Below are positions 13,591 through 26,479 of a stretch of DNA of 64,000 bases, in pieces (the stretch's first letter is position 1; every line of letters starts with the position of its first letter). The translations under genes and the position numbers were made by a program. Source of the DNA: Manis javanica (Eukaryota; Chordata; Mammalia; Pholidota; Manidae); NCBI RefSeq assembly GCF_040802235.1, contig NC_133158.1:156624401-156688400 (forward strand), in the 5' to 3' direction. The notes below the pieces were generated by a model that was not told the origin of the DNA, made no database searches, and was given only the letters and a program-made list of their open reading frames with translations.

Positions 13591-15764
13591 GGGGGAGGTG
13601 GCCATGAATGATAAATAACCTGATTTTATTTAATTAAGCAAGAAAACAATCCAGACAAGATCAATAAAGCAATTATTTAAAAATTCTTTTGATGTCTGAA
13701 ACCAATCAAATTTTGCGTATCAACTATATTCCAATATAAAAAATCTCTTTCAGTTTTCAGTTAATAAAATGGTTATAATTACAATAAGCATTGTAATAGC
13801 AATGTTTACTTTTGAGGTATAATTGGGGAAGTTAACATTAAAAATATATTAGGTTTCTAAGAAAAGAAATTAATGGCATTATGAACTTTAACTTAGCAGC
13901 ATTTAAAAATTATTTAAGATATTCCAGTTATTTTGCTTAAGGCCAGTAAATACACTCAGCAAGGAATGATCCATTCATTCTTTGAAATCAATTCTTATTT
14001 CCTATTACATAATGAGATTTTTGTTCAGTTTATTTTAGAAAACATCTCTGTAACTCATTCAATAAACAATTTGTTTATAGATGCATATAGGTGTACCTTA
14101 GCTTTTTACTGCAGGACTACAGATAGCATGATGTAGTATGCCTGGAAATGATAATCATCAGATTATTTTGTGTGCTTGTAATTGAAGAGGCAAATCTTTT
14201 GTAGTTCACCCACATTTTCATTTATGACTACTTTATTCTTTCATCTTTAAAAACCTGATTCACCTTCTATTGGATAATAGCTTTCTGAATCAGACTACGG
14301 ATTATGCTACATCCCCAAAAGGCAAATTTGTGACTTTTAGATAAATGTCACGTGTTTTTGTTTAATTATCTCTAAATATATAATACAGCAGGGGTGAATG
14401 ACAGCTGTGTGTGGATGTATATATTCAAGAATCCTCTTGCTGGTTTTTGGCAAAGCCTGCTGTAGTTCCAGTCTCTTTGTTTACCATGTGCAAAAGACTG
14501 GATCAACTTTCAAACACTTTATTATGGTTTAATGGGGGAATCATTAGTAGATGAGTTTAACAGACTCAAATGCTAGACACTCAGTGGTTTATTTTTCAAG
14601 ATTAAAATAATGTCTGTTTCTAACCTTCAGTAGTTTAAAGCAAATTTGCATACAGCTGTATCCAGTTAAGTGCTTTTCAGACTTCTTGTTACATTAAGAA
14701 TGTACAAGCATTAAGAGTGCTTGTAATACAATTGACTTTAGGCTGAATTTTGCATTAATGGCCCCCTTTGTTATTTAGCTGGCATTAAAGGCTTAAGTAC
14801 AAGAAAATCCACGTACAAAGCATATCATTTTTATTTTAATTTAAACTCCCAAGAAATTTAGTGACAAAAACATCCGTTATGCCATTTGGAATAATTTTTT
14901 TTTTTCCCCTAAAGCTCTTTGTAGCAAGAGACAAATGTTAGCAGAAGCCTGAAATGCAGTTACCTCAGGATTGCTGGGCAAATTGATAAAGACTACAATA
15001 ATACAAATTGGAACCACAATGGCCAGGGGACACAAAGCTGATGGGGTTTGGGCCTCTCTTAGGATAATGTTAGGAAAGGGGCCATTAACAGTGGCAAATA
15101 GGAAAAGGGGCTGTGAGTAGGATGCTAACAAGTACAGCAAGGGAGGTGGTGTAGCCGCTGCCAGAGCAGGAAGTGATTTCTACCAATCTCTAAGGGAAAT
15201 CCTTTGGACAATCCTTCTTCGATAAATGTCTAGAAATTATGTTATTTATGAGATACCGAATTGCTTATTCATATCTTTAATAAGACTATTCAATGTTAGT
15301 AAAACCTCCACTTCTCTAGAAATGTTGGGGTATCTTAGAAAGTGAATTTTATGGTTCCCTTTAACGTTATAACTCTATAAAATATACTAGTCTGCATTTG
15401 ATTCTATTCATCAAAAATTAGGCCATTACTATGCACAAGGCACTAGGCCAGGAGCTTTTCTCTCTCAGTATGGGAGATGCACACTGAATGTGATGTGCTC
15501 TTCTTTGATGGCCTGGGACCTTGCAGTGCCTCCTGTAGTCTCCATTCTGAATACTTATTCTCACTGAAAATTAGTTCAGAAATGGACATAAATGCCATGA
15601 TTATCTCTGGAAAAGTATACCTTTGTGTTTGAAACTTCATTCCATTTATTTGCTACTTTTTCTTAGATGTAAAGTGCTGAGTAAGAAAAATTTGTTTAAC
15701 TGAGGGATCCGGATAGTTGAATTCTAAAAAACTGAGTGTTTGTCACAAACTCATTCCTCTGTCT
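13591..15764. other. Unique DNA; possible regulatory block near 14.4-14.8 kb
   Basis: No gene or repeat recognised. The segment 14640-14830 is dense in motifs typical of developmental enhancers: an octamer-like 'atttgcat', a CAGCTG E-box, TAAT cores and 'ctttgtt' SOX-like sites. Such motifs are also common by chance in AT-rich DNA. A GC-richer patch at 14877-15170 is open on the minus strand (87 codons) with no recognisable protein. Confidence 0.4.
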
Positions 15765-15778
15765 TTGGTTATTCTTTT

Positions 15779-15932
15779 TCTTTTTTAAAAATTGAAGTAT
15801 GGTTGATACACAATCTTATATTTCAAGTACATAACACAGTGGTTCAACAGCTACCCACATTATTAAACCCTCATCTCCACTAGTGCGGGTATTATCTGTC
15901 AACATAGGAAGATGTTCTCCATGCTGTGCTCC
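15779..15932 (-). mobile_element. Short L1 3' tip with perfect TSD
   Basis: The run 'aagtatggttgatacacaat' at about 15795-15814, preceded by a T-rich run, is the reverse complement of an L1 3' end. A perfect 14-bp duplication, TTGGTTATTCTTTT, lies at 15765-15778 and 15933-15946. It marks both ends of a roughly 154-bp insertion. The 3' tail type differs from the copies at 3470 and 46106 and belongs with 17710-17876. Confidence 0.88.
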
Positions 15933-16648
15933 TTGGTTATTCTTTTAAAAGATAGCTTCTTGAAACATAATTGGAGAAGTGATTTTTCAATGCCTAGTGA
16001 ATGAAAGAGGAAAAAGAAGACAAGAAGAGACTGAATTTGTGATTGTTATCTGTTGGCTGGGATTGGTATACACTGAACTACTACTGGACTATAAATTCAC
16101 TGGGAGGCAAATGAGTATCTGGAGATTATGGCCAGAGAAATGATCCAACAGAGCAAATAAGCATAGCTAGGACGTCTCAATAGGTGGGTGGAAAACAGCA
16201 GCTGGAGAAGCTGTCCGTGCTCAAATCCCTTTCCTGGAAGTGTGGGCAGATGACACTCAGATTGGAATATATCCCAGAAGGGCTGCATATTAAGATGTAA
16301 CCACAAGAAACAAGGAAATGATCTATTCCCCATACTTAGACACAAAATCAGGGCTGGTGTGAGAGGTAAAGAAGAAACCAGGGCTGAATTAGAAAATTAC
16401 GAGCCTGTAGGGGACGAATAGAAAATGGACAGTCTCCAGTGGAAAGCTCGTGTCTTCTCTACCTGGCAAAGTGTTTGTCTGTTGTCTTCATGTGGAAATG
16501 CAGGCCCACTGTGTGCAGGTCTCGCTGTTTTTAGAGATATCAAAAATGTAGTATCTTGAATTTTAAATGTTGTAATTAATGTATGTTAAGAAAGGGAAGT
16601 GGGTCAGAAAAATTAATAGGCTAAGTTTTCGGTGTTTATGCTATATTC

Positions 16649-16759
16649 CTTTATTTTTATTTTTTATTTTTGCTATCATGAATCTAGAATTACATGAAGA
16701 ACACTATGTTTACCAGGCTCCCCTCCTCACCAAGTCTCCCCACCACACCCACTACAGTC
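16649..16759 (-). mobile_element. Very short L1 3' tip with perfect TSD
   Basis: About 111 bp of L1 3' UTR in reverse orientation: a T/A-rich tail, then 'gctatcatgaatctagaatt' and 'acatgaagaacactatg'. It is the same tail type as the L1 at 46106-47179. A perfect 16-bp target-site duplication, TGTTTATGCTATATTC, lies at 16633-16648 and 16760-16775. The insertion ends immediately upstream of an L2 fragment. Confidence 0.92.
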
Positions 16760-16776
16760 TGTTTATGCTATATTCT

Positions 16777-17252
16777 TAGCACGACCCATGAGGTACTTAC
16801 TTCTCCTCATCCCCCATGGTGCTGTTCCCTCATCACTCTGCACTAGCAGCACTTGCCTTTCTTAAGTTCTTCAAATGACTGCTTCAGGAGTGCTCTTCAG
16901 TCATCCTTTTTGTTTGGTTATCTCTTATTCATCCCTGAAATCTCAGCAAAAATATCAGCACTCTGGAAAATGATTCCGGGCAACCTCCATCCCCAATTCC
17001 CTGAGGTTTGATAAGGATTCCTTTCTTAGGACTTTGAAATTTGTTTATCATACTTACATAATATTTGTCATTTTTTTGGGGGGGTGTTGGTAAGCAGTGA
17101 GAAGAGTCCAAATCTTTATTAGTTTACTTCTTCATTGAACTATAAGCATCACAAGTTTGGGGACTTAGCTGTTTTGTGGAATGCTGTTTCTCCAGAACTT
17201 AACATAGTGCCTATACAGGACCTCAGAGCATATTTACTGAATGAATCAGTGA
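16777..17252 (+). repeat. LINE-2 (L2) 3' portion
   Basis: Diverged L2 is recognisable from the 'cactctgcactagcagcac' region (about 16836), 'aacttaacatagtgcctata' and the 3' end 'tatttactgaatgaatcagt' at about 17230-17249. A T7-G7 junction interrupts it at 17071-17084. It is non-coding. Confidence 0.7.
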
Positions 17253-17709
17253 ACTACCTGCCTGGCACAGCAGAACTTAAGTGTTTTGTTGAGAAGGGCA
17301 TGTGGGATCTCTCCATGGTCCTGAAAACTTTGTGAAACAATACGACCACTTAAATGAAACATTTTAGGTAGGTAGATGTATGACGCTAATAGCAAGTAAT
17401 AACAATTGGCCAAGAAATGGAAAAAAAGACAGAAGAGAACTAGAAAGAGAACTAAAAATAGCGATATCTGGACACAGTAGGCCTGCATTTCCACATGAAG
17501 ACAATAGACAAGCACTTTGCCAGGTAGAGAAGACATGAGCTTTCTGTTTGCCACAGTCTCCACTGGCCAAGTTCAGAGAGATTAAATATTTTCAGAAATC
17601 CCAGTTCTCAGAAGTGACTGAGATGATGTTCCAACAATTGCTTTTTGTGCTCCAAAGTTCATTAACACGGAATGCTTGGTCAGGAGGGTTGATAGAACTT
17701 GAGCTTCTT
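17253..17709. other. Unassigned sequence
   Basis: No repeat or gene recognised. Overlapping open frames on the minus strand (up to 105 codons, 17246-17563) have no recognisable motif. Confidence 0.5.
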
Positions 17710-17876
17710 CTTTTTAAAATTTTTTTATTAAAGTATCATTGATACACAATCTAATGAAGGTTTCACACGAACAACATTGTGGTCTCAACATTCACCCATA
17801 TTAACAAGTCCTCACCTCCCCCCAACTTGCTGTCACTGTCTGTCAGCGTTGTAAGATGCTATGTAGTTATTAAACA
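17710..17876 (-). mobile_element. Short L1 3' tip, imperfect TSD
   Basis: The region 'attaaagtatcattgataca' followed by 'caatcta', preceded by a T-rich run, is the reverse complement of an L1 3' end. It continues through the UTR to about 17865. Flanks 17697-17709 (ACTTGAGCTTCTT) and 17877-17891 (ACTTAAGTGCTTCTT) look like an aged target-site duplication with a 2-bp indel, but this is less secure than for the other copies. Confidence 0.8.
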
Positions 17877-18079
17877 CTTAAGTGCTTCTTGCCTAAAGGG
17901 AGGATGAGCTTGTAAACTAATACAAGAGGTTAAACCTGTAGGAATGGCAGTGTGCCCATCCAAATTCAGGGAGAATAATGCAACAAAGTTTGTGAATCAG
18001 TCAGGATCTATAATATTTAGCAAACAATTGACACCAGTTGGTTTTCCAGAATGAGTTTTAAAAGATAATAGCTTCTTTG

Positions 18080-18726
18080 GCTTTTGAGGCCTAGATGCAA
18101 CTTTGTTCTGTTGTTTTGAATCTGGGTTCATCCTACACTAGCTGCCTCCACCATGTGGCCTAAGTTTTACACCAGTGAGATCAAAGTCATATACCTGAGA
18201 TGCCCTGGTGGGAAAGTTGGTGACAAGTCTGCCCTGGCCCCAAGGTCTGGCCTCCAAGATCAGCCCGCTGGGTCTGTTCCAAAAAGGTTGGTGATGACAC
18301 CGCCAAGGCAAATGGTGATTGGAAGTGTCTGAGGATTGCAGCAAAGCTGACTGTCTGGAGCAGACAGGCCCAGACTGCAGCGGTGCCTTCTGCCTCTGCC
18401 CAACCTGATATTAGAGCCCTCAAGGAACTTCCGAGAGACAGAAAGAAGCAGAAAAATATTAAGCACAGTGGAAATATCACTTTTGATGAGATTATAAACA
18501 TTGAATGTCATATGCTAGAAACCAATCTTTAGCTAGAAAACTTTCTGGAACCATTAAAGAAATCCTGGGGGCTGCCCAGTCTGTAGGCTGCAGTGTTGAT
18601 GGCCATCACCCATATCACATCATAGACGACAAAACAGTGGTACAGTGGAATGCCCAGCTAGTTAAGTACTGCAAAGGAAAATTTTTCAATAAAGGATCAC
18701 TTGACAAACAAAAAACAAAAAAAAAA
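18080..18726 (+). pseudogene. RPL12: Processed pseudogene of ribosomal protein L12 (uL11)
   Basis: This is an intronless copy of the mRNA for large-subunit protein uL11. It includes the 5' UTR (from about 18085), the old start codon at 18153, the body, a TAA matching the parental stop at 18663-18665, an AATAAA signal at 18688-18693 and an A-rich tail from about 18707. Translation pieces match RPL12: an N-terminal [12 protein letters not shown], a middle [16 protein letters not shown], and a C-terminal [15 protein letters not shown] plus AQSVGC. It is not functional. A 14-bp insertion at about 18245-18258 and nearby small losses shift and then restore the frame, about 2 extra bases near 18500 shift it again and bring in a stop, and a base is missing near 18628-18640. 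An imperfect flanking repeat (18064-18079 against 18727-18740, sharing CTTCTTTG) suggests an L1-made insertion. Identity is from recall of the RPL12 sequence. Confidence 0.95.
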
Positions 18727-18740
18727 GAATAACTTCTTTG

Positions 18741-21700
18741 TAGTAAATAACAAACATACTGAGATAATTCTAGTTATTGAATATAAAGGATGTTGTTCCT
18801 TATCTGCAGAAGTAACATTCTGACAAAATATAATTCTTAGAAGAAAAGGTAATAATCAATTTTTTGGTAGTAGGTTTTTATTTAGGTTGTAGAGTACACA
18901 AGGATGCCTGAGAAGTGTATTCTGTACCCTAGTGACATTAATTATCTAAATTATTTCCCCAGATATCTTTATTCTGGAACCAGTGATTTATTACTTGTAA
19001 GGTATGCTGACAATACAAGACATTTATTTGCACTTGTCATGTCTGAAAGGAGTGGACTTGTTCAGGGGTGCCCAAAGGACCCCTTTGGTATCCTCATGAG
19101 AGGAGGCAGGGCCAGGGCCTTTGATCAATGGATTCAGGTGCAAGACTACTAAGCAAATCTCAGGGGGGAAAGGAGAAAGAGAAAATAACATGATGGTCCC
19201 AAGTTCAAGTTCAAAGTGAGGCCCAGGAACTGACCCATGAATGATGGTAATACTATAGGCACAGTCACAAATCCCAGTCATGGGAGGGGGCAGAAGCAGG
19301 AGCTAGATGTTTCTGCCTAATGTCCAGGGCACATAGCACCACTCCTGGGTTGTTCAGATGTTACAGGTAAACATCCCCGCTGGTCATCCCTTTATGTATT
19401 CTTTTCCCCCTTTGGGGACCTCTACCTCGATGGATCCTCTCTCCACCCCTTTCCAGCTGCAATTTTATATACTGTATAAGAATAGAAACTGTGACTCGGC
19501 CTTGGCTCTAATCATTGCTGGAAGTGGGTCATCATAGAGTACATGGGGTACTTGACAGTATCTTGTTCTGGCAGACACACTTGAGTTTTTTAAAACTCTA
19601 CTAATGAAGTAATAATCATTACACAATGTGGCTCTACAGATTCAGTTTTGATCATATATTAAAATGTTCTTATTTCTCGCTTGTTTTAGAATACACACAC
19701 AATTTAGCCTTCAAAGTATCATTTAAGATAGCAAGTGAACCTGTTGATATTCTGAAGTTTTCCAGAAATAACAGTTTCTTGGTGTCTCATTAGGTACTCG
19801 TTTAATTCTGCAGTTTTTACTTGAAGAATAACAAAGATATAAGCATTACTGACAGGAATTTATGGTCTGGAAGTAGACATTCTAACAAGTAACTATTAAA
19901 TTTAAGCATAGAAGGTGAATAGAGCATAATATCTTGTGTTGCTTTCTGGTTATTTTAACCTGTGCAAAGTAATGAATATGGTATAGTTTTAAAACAGATT
20001 GCTTCTAAAGGATAGGGTTTGATTGGAAAATGAGATGTGATTTCAAAAGTGACCATTCTAATGAAGGTATGTTCACAAATATTAGCTGGAGTGAATGTGA
20101 CGATAACTATGGAGCTTTAGAACTAATGACATTAGCTCAACAAACAATGTTAACTTTAGCAAAATAAAATTCATCATCCTTCTGTGATTTAGTCCTGCTA
20201 TAAATACAAACTGTTTAAAAGGTGTTATTTAGTAGTTTCCATTATGCAGCTGTCTATTTAAATCATTTAATTTTGGCATCTAATACAACTCCCAGTCTCC
20301 ATCAGAGACAAATAAGAAACCATATGTGAAGGCATCTGTGGAAATCTTCCTTTTATTTATGACAACATTAAAGTAAGACTCTGATGTCAGTTACTTAACA
20401 ATAATAGACGTTCCTTTGCACCTATAGTGCTGGATTACTTGGGCATATCCCTCAGTGGTATCTTATACCTACTGCTGTTTGCTTCATTATATACAGATGC
20501 ACAGCAGTGGAGACAGTAATAGTCTTTCTTAATTAAATAAAGCTAAATGTTAATTAGTCCAAAAAATTGATTTATTTTCAGTGCTTGAAACTTTTCTTAC
20601 TGGGCCTTTTGCTTTTAAAAAACAGGTTGTATTCTCATTCAGAACTTTCCATTTTCTCCTTTTATTTTGGGTTTGTATTTGGAGTCTTGTGGTGGGCTCT
20701 AGTCGTCATAGGGAAATTATAGGTCTACAGATGTTTTCAAGATGTTCCTCTGTCAGTAGCAGATTATCCCCTGTAGCAAAATCTCATTAAAGTGCAATTT
20801 ACAGAGCTCTGCTGATGTTGCCATCAACCAAAATTAAAGGCATTAATTTTTCAAAGTTCACAGAAGTCCTTACATAAATGATGTAGCAGTTTGCAAGAAC
20901 AATTTACAGAAGTGTTATTTGCAGAATTAACCTACATTAACAGAACAAATGGTGTAAGGGTGGAAGAAAGGGCTGGGCAGTGAAATTGCAGCTGTTCCCA
21001 TTTTATATTAGGTGCTTGATGTAAGGAAGTGTTGAAATGTAACAATGACTGCTTGCTGGGTGAAAAGTTGAGAAGGGAAAACAGGAATTTGAACGACCTC
21101 GCTATAGACTTAACCTTACAATAGAGTGATCACCAGTTGGGGACACCCAGTGAGACCTTAAATTCTACTTTGAAACATCTGTAGTCGATATCTTTTAAAA
21201 TATTCTCATTTAGAGAATGAGTTTATGTAGCTCATGTTGTGAGTATTTCTCTTCAACAAACTGCCAAATGTTTGAGAATTTATCTGTATCTCCGCATCCT
21301 AGCACAAAGTTCTGTGCACAGTGGTGGGCCTATGATGCTAAGGTGTGGCTTTCTCCTGGTAGAAGAGGTGTATCTTTACTATCATTATTGTGTTTCTTTT
21401 ACATATGCCCATTTTTCTCTAAGAAAATCTTGACTACTGAACTTACAACATTGTAGCTGGAACTTCAAAAGGATTAGAAATTTCAGAGGTTAGAAACAGG
21501 AAAAAAAGACGTTTCCTTTTGAAGTGGTAACTATTTTGCTAGCGCAGTTGTTTCAGAACACAGGGTATAGTTCTTAAAACTCTTTACTAGTCTTTTTCCT
21601 TTTATTACATTAGTTATTTCAGCCTGGATTTGAATCTCATTGTGTAAATGAAAGGCCTCATCAATCACACCTGGTCTCAGCCAGGCTTTCTCTGTAAGGC

Positions 21701-24700
21701 TCACACTTTCCCAGGATCCCAGAGATGGCCTTTCTTTATTTCAGGACGTCGGGGTGATGCTTGGAAGCTAGAGCAAACTGTTGGGGGTGATGATGGGTTG
21801 ATACCTGCGCTGGTGCAAGGTTGGTTCTGACAATTCCCATCAATGACAAACACGAGCTGTTTCTGTGTAGTGGGCAGCTATTGAATGGGAAATTGGGTTG
21901 CCAGAGAACAGGTGTGCATAATATACAGTCACCCCACAAATGCTCTTATAGCCATATCAGTTCTTGTGGTTTGACTTATTTCATGCATGCCAGGCTCCAT
22001 TTGCTTCATCTGAACTTTGTCTGGGTACACACCCGGTTTGATTACATAGTTTTTTTTTTCCCCCTGTGAATTTCTCAATAAGTTCATGGACTTTTGTAAG
22101 GAAATTCACCTCTGGATTCGTTACTATGATGAATGTGTCTTGAAGAAATTGTAAAAAAAATGATAAACACAAATAGAAAAAAATTAAAATATAATTAACA
22201 ATGTGAAAAATCTGAACACTGGGAGAAATTTGGAAAGGGCACATTTGCTTTTGATGGGTATGAAATTTAGGAATATGCTAATAAATCTGTTGTTTGGGAA
22301 AGTTTCCTATCTGAAAATGATGGTTCCTTAAGGGACCAGGTGGAATACATGACCACTGGCCTTTCTGTTGAGGTTTTCAAAAAGGATATCAATTATGTTC
22401 CAGAATGATGGGGCCATCTGTTAACCAGGGCTGATTTCAAATCGTCAAATATTGGTAGGAACATTAAGCCTTGCTAATTTGCATAGTATCATTATCTCTA
22501 ATACAAAAAATACATTTGGGAAAAAGCAAGTATTCTCTGGTCTGTTCAAGTATGAAGATACCCACTTGGGTACAGTACAAACCCTATAATAATTACAATG
22601 GGTAAAGTCTACAGATATCACTCATATCTGTCTTGACATACTGAGGATAGCAATTGTTACTTTATTATCTCTTAAACAATAAATGAGAAAGGCAAACACA
22701 GATGGACTGTGAATTTGATTGACAGCCCTAAGTTCTTGTCAAAAATATTTTTGAATTTTTACTCTAATTTTGTCTTGACTACATGTCCTTTACCATAATC
22801 TACAAATACATGGTAGATGATTCCTTTTTGTAATATTAGTAAGGTAAGTAATTTTCGCATTTACATAAGGTTTTATATTTTGCTTAAGGTGATTAGCTTA
22901 TGGAAATATTGGCTAAATAATTTATTTTCATTTGATAATAAATTTTCCTTGCTCATTCAGGAACTCTCATTTAAAGAAATAATTAACCAAAGCAATATTA
23001 ATAAATTTGACACAAAAGGTGTATATATGTATTCATATTTACATAGCTAATGCATGATAATTATACGATCAGCACAACAGAAATAAAATTTCAGGTATTA
23101 GTGGTTTTATGAATGATTCAAGAAAAACTGCAGTAATAATTCATAGAACAAATGTTTTTTAAAAAAATTCCAGTTAAAGGAACACTAACAAAAGACACTC
23201 TTATTGAATGATATTGAGTGTTACAGTATTACCAAACATTGATCCCAGCTTTTGTTCTTTCATTCATAAGTGAAGAAAAAAATGTGTTTTGCACTTGATT
23301 GCTTAAAACTGAATTCCACTCCAAGTAACAGATTCTGGAAGCTCTATGTTTAAGAAAGGTCATTTGTGGGCAACATAGACTGAACTCACAATTCCTGAAG
23401 TTAACTCATAATTCTCACAAGTTTTAATCCTTACAACTTGTGCAGTGTGATCCACAGACTTCTCACACGGTCAGCTAGCACAATAATTCAGTAGCCTTGC
23501 TGCCAACCTGACCTGGCAATGCCTAACAAAGTTCCCTCTTACCCTAACAGTTTATCAACAAACTTCTCTCCAGGCACTTAGATTCTGATCAGTTGTTCTG
23601 TCCCCCTGTCCTCTTCAGAAGCTTCCTCTGTCTAAGCTCTCTTCTTGAATAATTTACCTTAAGACAAGGACTAAGTAACAAAGGGAACTGAGTATATATT
23701 TCTTTTGCCAAATTTGGTCAAACTAAGCTCAGAAAAATGGGTTAAACTGCTAGTCTCTATTAAGAGAACTTCAGGGAAAGCTTGTTTATAAACTGGCTAT
23801 CTGGAATGAATTCGGCACATTGCCTATCTAATTTTGGTGAGAGAGTTCTTAAAAGCTTAATGGCAGAAATATCCATCTAAATATTAAAAATGAGAAAAGC
23901 TGGTTTTAATATCATTGAGGCCTTGTCCAACCCTTCCCCCACCACCACAAGTATCAGTTTATGGGACTGAGAATAATTCCTTGATCTAAATCAAGGTCAT
24001 CTTTCAATAAATGTTTTGTCAAGTGCAGTGCTGAAGATGGTGGTACTGGAAAGGTAATAAGGATCTTTTTCTTCAGGAGAGGGGAAAGTGACATGCATAC
24101 AATTAGAGATCAAGCAAAATAAAGAGATGCTGCAATAGAGGTGGGACGAAGCACCCTGGAATGCTGAGGAGGACCACCCTAGCAAGCATGGGTGCGCGAA
24201 GGCAAGGCGGGCCCACATGGGAGCAGAGATTTTCATCAGTGTGGCAATCAAGGCAGCAGAACCTGGAATAAAAACGCATAACAGCATGTGATAAGTTTTA
24301 TAGGATTACAGATAATAACGTTTGAAATTAATTATTGTAAAATTATTAGTACGTATGTATAATATATATTAAAGCATTGGCCCAACACTAACATGCAAAC
24401 ACTTTCTCATTTTATTTTTGCGTGGGTATACAAAATGATCATACTTTCAAAAGCTCTGTGTTGTAAAAATAACATTAATCAGGTAGTGTTCCTGAGTCTT
24501 TATAACTTTCCTTATTTCCTGTTTAGTGTTACCTGTAAAAATTTTATGAATAAATAACCTTTTGGTTATAACAAAAAAACATCTATTATTTCTTCTTCAT
24601 ACATTAACATGCAGATATATGTGAGAAAGAAACAGAGCAATTATTTTATTGAATGTAACAAAACTATTATATGTAGGGAAAAAGTAAGGGTTAAATCGAC

Positions 24701-25647
24701 TATGCTTTAAGAAAAATTCAAAATCAATTTTATCTCCTACAAATTCATTAGAAATTTGGACTTCTATGATTACTTAATCTGTTAGATATAGAAAAATTTC
24801 AGGTTTGTATGATATTTAATGATTTCTAAGGAATAAGCAACCTATTGCAATAAAAGTACCTAATATATAAAATTAAGTGTGCTGTCACTTTGAGGATATT
24901 TCAAAAAGTAAGTACTATGGATGCAACATAGCACTCAAAAGTGATGAGAACATTACTTTGGAAACTATTAATATTTTTAGGAATTTTCTAGGAAATCTGT
25001 TTTAGGAAAAATCTCTTTCAGATATGAAAGTTCATCAAGTTTCATTATGTAAGCCTTCAAACAATGTTTTAATAGAAAACTCTTAGAATTGGTAAACAAT
25101 GAAGTCATAATATTTTATCTGCTGGTTACCAGATCGAACCTTTTTCTTTTCTGTATAGTGCTAATTAATAACTTTCTTCCTCCCTCATTTCTATAAGGTA
25201 TTTTGAAATATAAACTTTAGGAAGTTTTTGCTGGTCATAATGTATAAAAGCAAATATTTCTCCATAATATGTAAAAACAAATGTTAGATATTGGGAAAAG
25301 CTGGCTTGAAAGTGATTTAATGATTTGCTAACCATTTTGTTTGTAAGACAGCAAGTGAATTATCAGCCATTTTGTTGCTTTCCACCAGAAGCTGAAACAA
25401 AATTGTGGGAAGGGACAAAAATGATTTTAACACAAATATTTAATATAGAAAATTGTAACACTGTTATTTTGCCAGTTTTAAATTTAATTTTTCTTTTAAT
25501 TTATTTCATCCTTTTAATGTGAACAAAAGGGAAAATGTATCAACTAATGACAAACATAGGATATTTGTTTATTTAAAACACTGTGAACTGACTGTAGTCA
25601 GAATGGTGAGGTGCCTGGGAATTTTGTTTTCAAAGGAGGCTACATTT
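18741..25647. other. Mostly unique AT-rich DNA
   Basis: No gene recognised in about 6.9 kb. A GC-richer block at 19040-19520 and another at 23400-23650 have the mosaic look of very old interspersed repeats, possibly LTR-derived, but I cannot name a family. The 20800-20960 stretch looks like unique, possibly conserved non-coding DNA. Open frames are 97 codons or fewer and lack motifs. Confidence 0.5.
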
Positions 25648-25822
25648 TCACTAGCTGTGTGACTAGGGGTGAGCCATTTACTCTAAGTCTCAGTTTTCTC
25701 TGTTGTAAAATGGGTATGATAATAGAGCTGACATTACAAGGATTGTGCAATGATTAAAATAAAGTAGCACATGTAAAGAACTTAACTATTTGTCTGGTGT
25801 TCGGTAAACATTCATAAATATT
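25648..25822 (+). repeat. MIR SINE
   Basis: A clear MIR core: 'ctagctgtgtgactaggggt' at about 25651-25670, then 'ctcagttttctctgttgtaa' followed by 'aatgggtatgataatag', then 'aaggattgtgcaatgattaa' and a degraded 3' part ending near 'ggtaaacattcataaata'. Old and inactive. Confidence 0.85.
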
Positions 25823-26479
25823 TTAATTAATATTGATATTATAATAAATAAATAAAAATTAATAATATTAATGATAAAAGTAATATGAAAAATAAAGCCA
25901 ATTCCAAAGTATTATAAAGGTCATGTTCAATAGAGTGAGTCACATTCCTGTTACAGACATTTTACTCCCTGAAAACATGTATTACTTAATAAATGTTTAT
26001 AAGTTAAATATAATTTATCAGAATACAGTAAAAAGAAATGCAGGTTGAAAAAATTCTACAGCAAGGCTCTAAAATCAAGTCTTTATAAAGAATGTTTAAT
26101 ACTAATATGATATATTTTGTTTTTACTTATATATAGTTACATGTATGTACAGGTGCCTATATATAGTTATACATATTTTTAGTTGTAAGTAAACAATTCA
26201 TCATTGAAAAAAGACCAACCATTTAAAAAGGAAAACAGTTTATAGGACAACAGAAACAAAAGTTTTAGTAACAGCAGGTATACTCAGATAAGACTGCCTT
26301 ATCCGTAAGAATTCTTTACCTCGTGTAGGGGGCTTTTGTGAACTTGGTATTGGCCTATCACTAATCAGCATGGTGGACTCTTCATTACAATAAAGGAAAC
26401 ATTTCAGCCTTTAGATGTGTATGTAACAGTATTGGCTGTTGTGAGTACAAAAATAAATAAAGCAGGCACATGCCATTTT
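25823..26479. other. AT-rich sequence, nothing recognised
   Basis: Very AT-rich with short TAA/AATA runs at 25815-25890. No gene or named repeat. Confidence 0.5.

Noticed and set aside
18138..18511. Three overlapping minus-strand open frames
   Set aside because: They are shadows on the opposite strand of the RPL12 retropseudogene.
19040..19520. Possible LTR fragment
   Set aside because: GC-richer and mosaic, but no TG...CA ends, polyadenylation layout or family match I could support.
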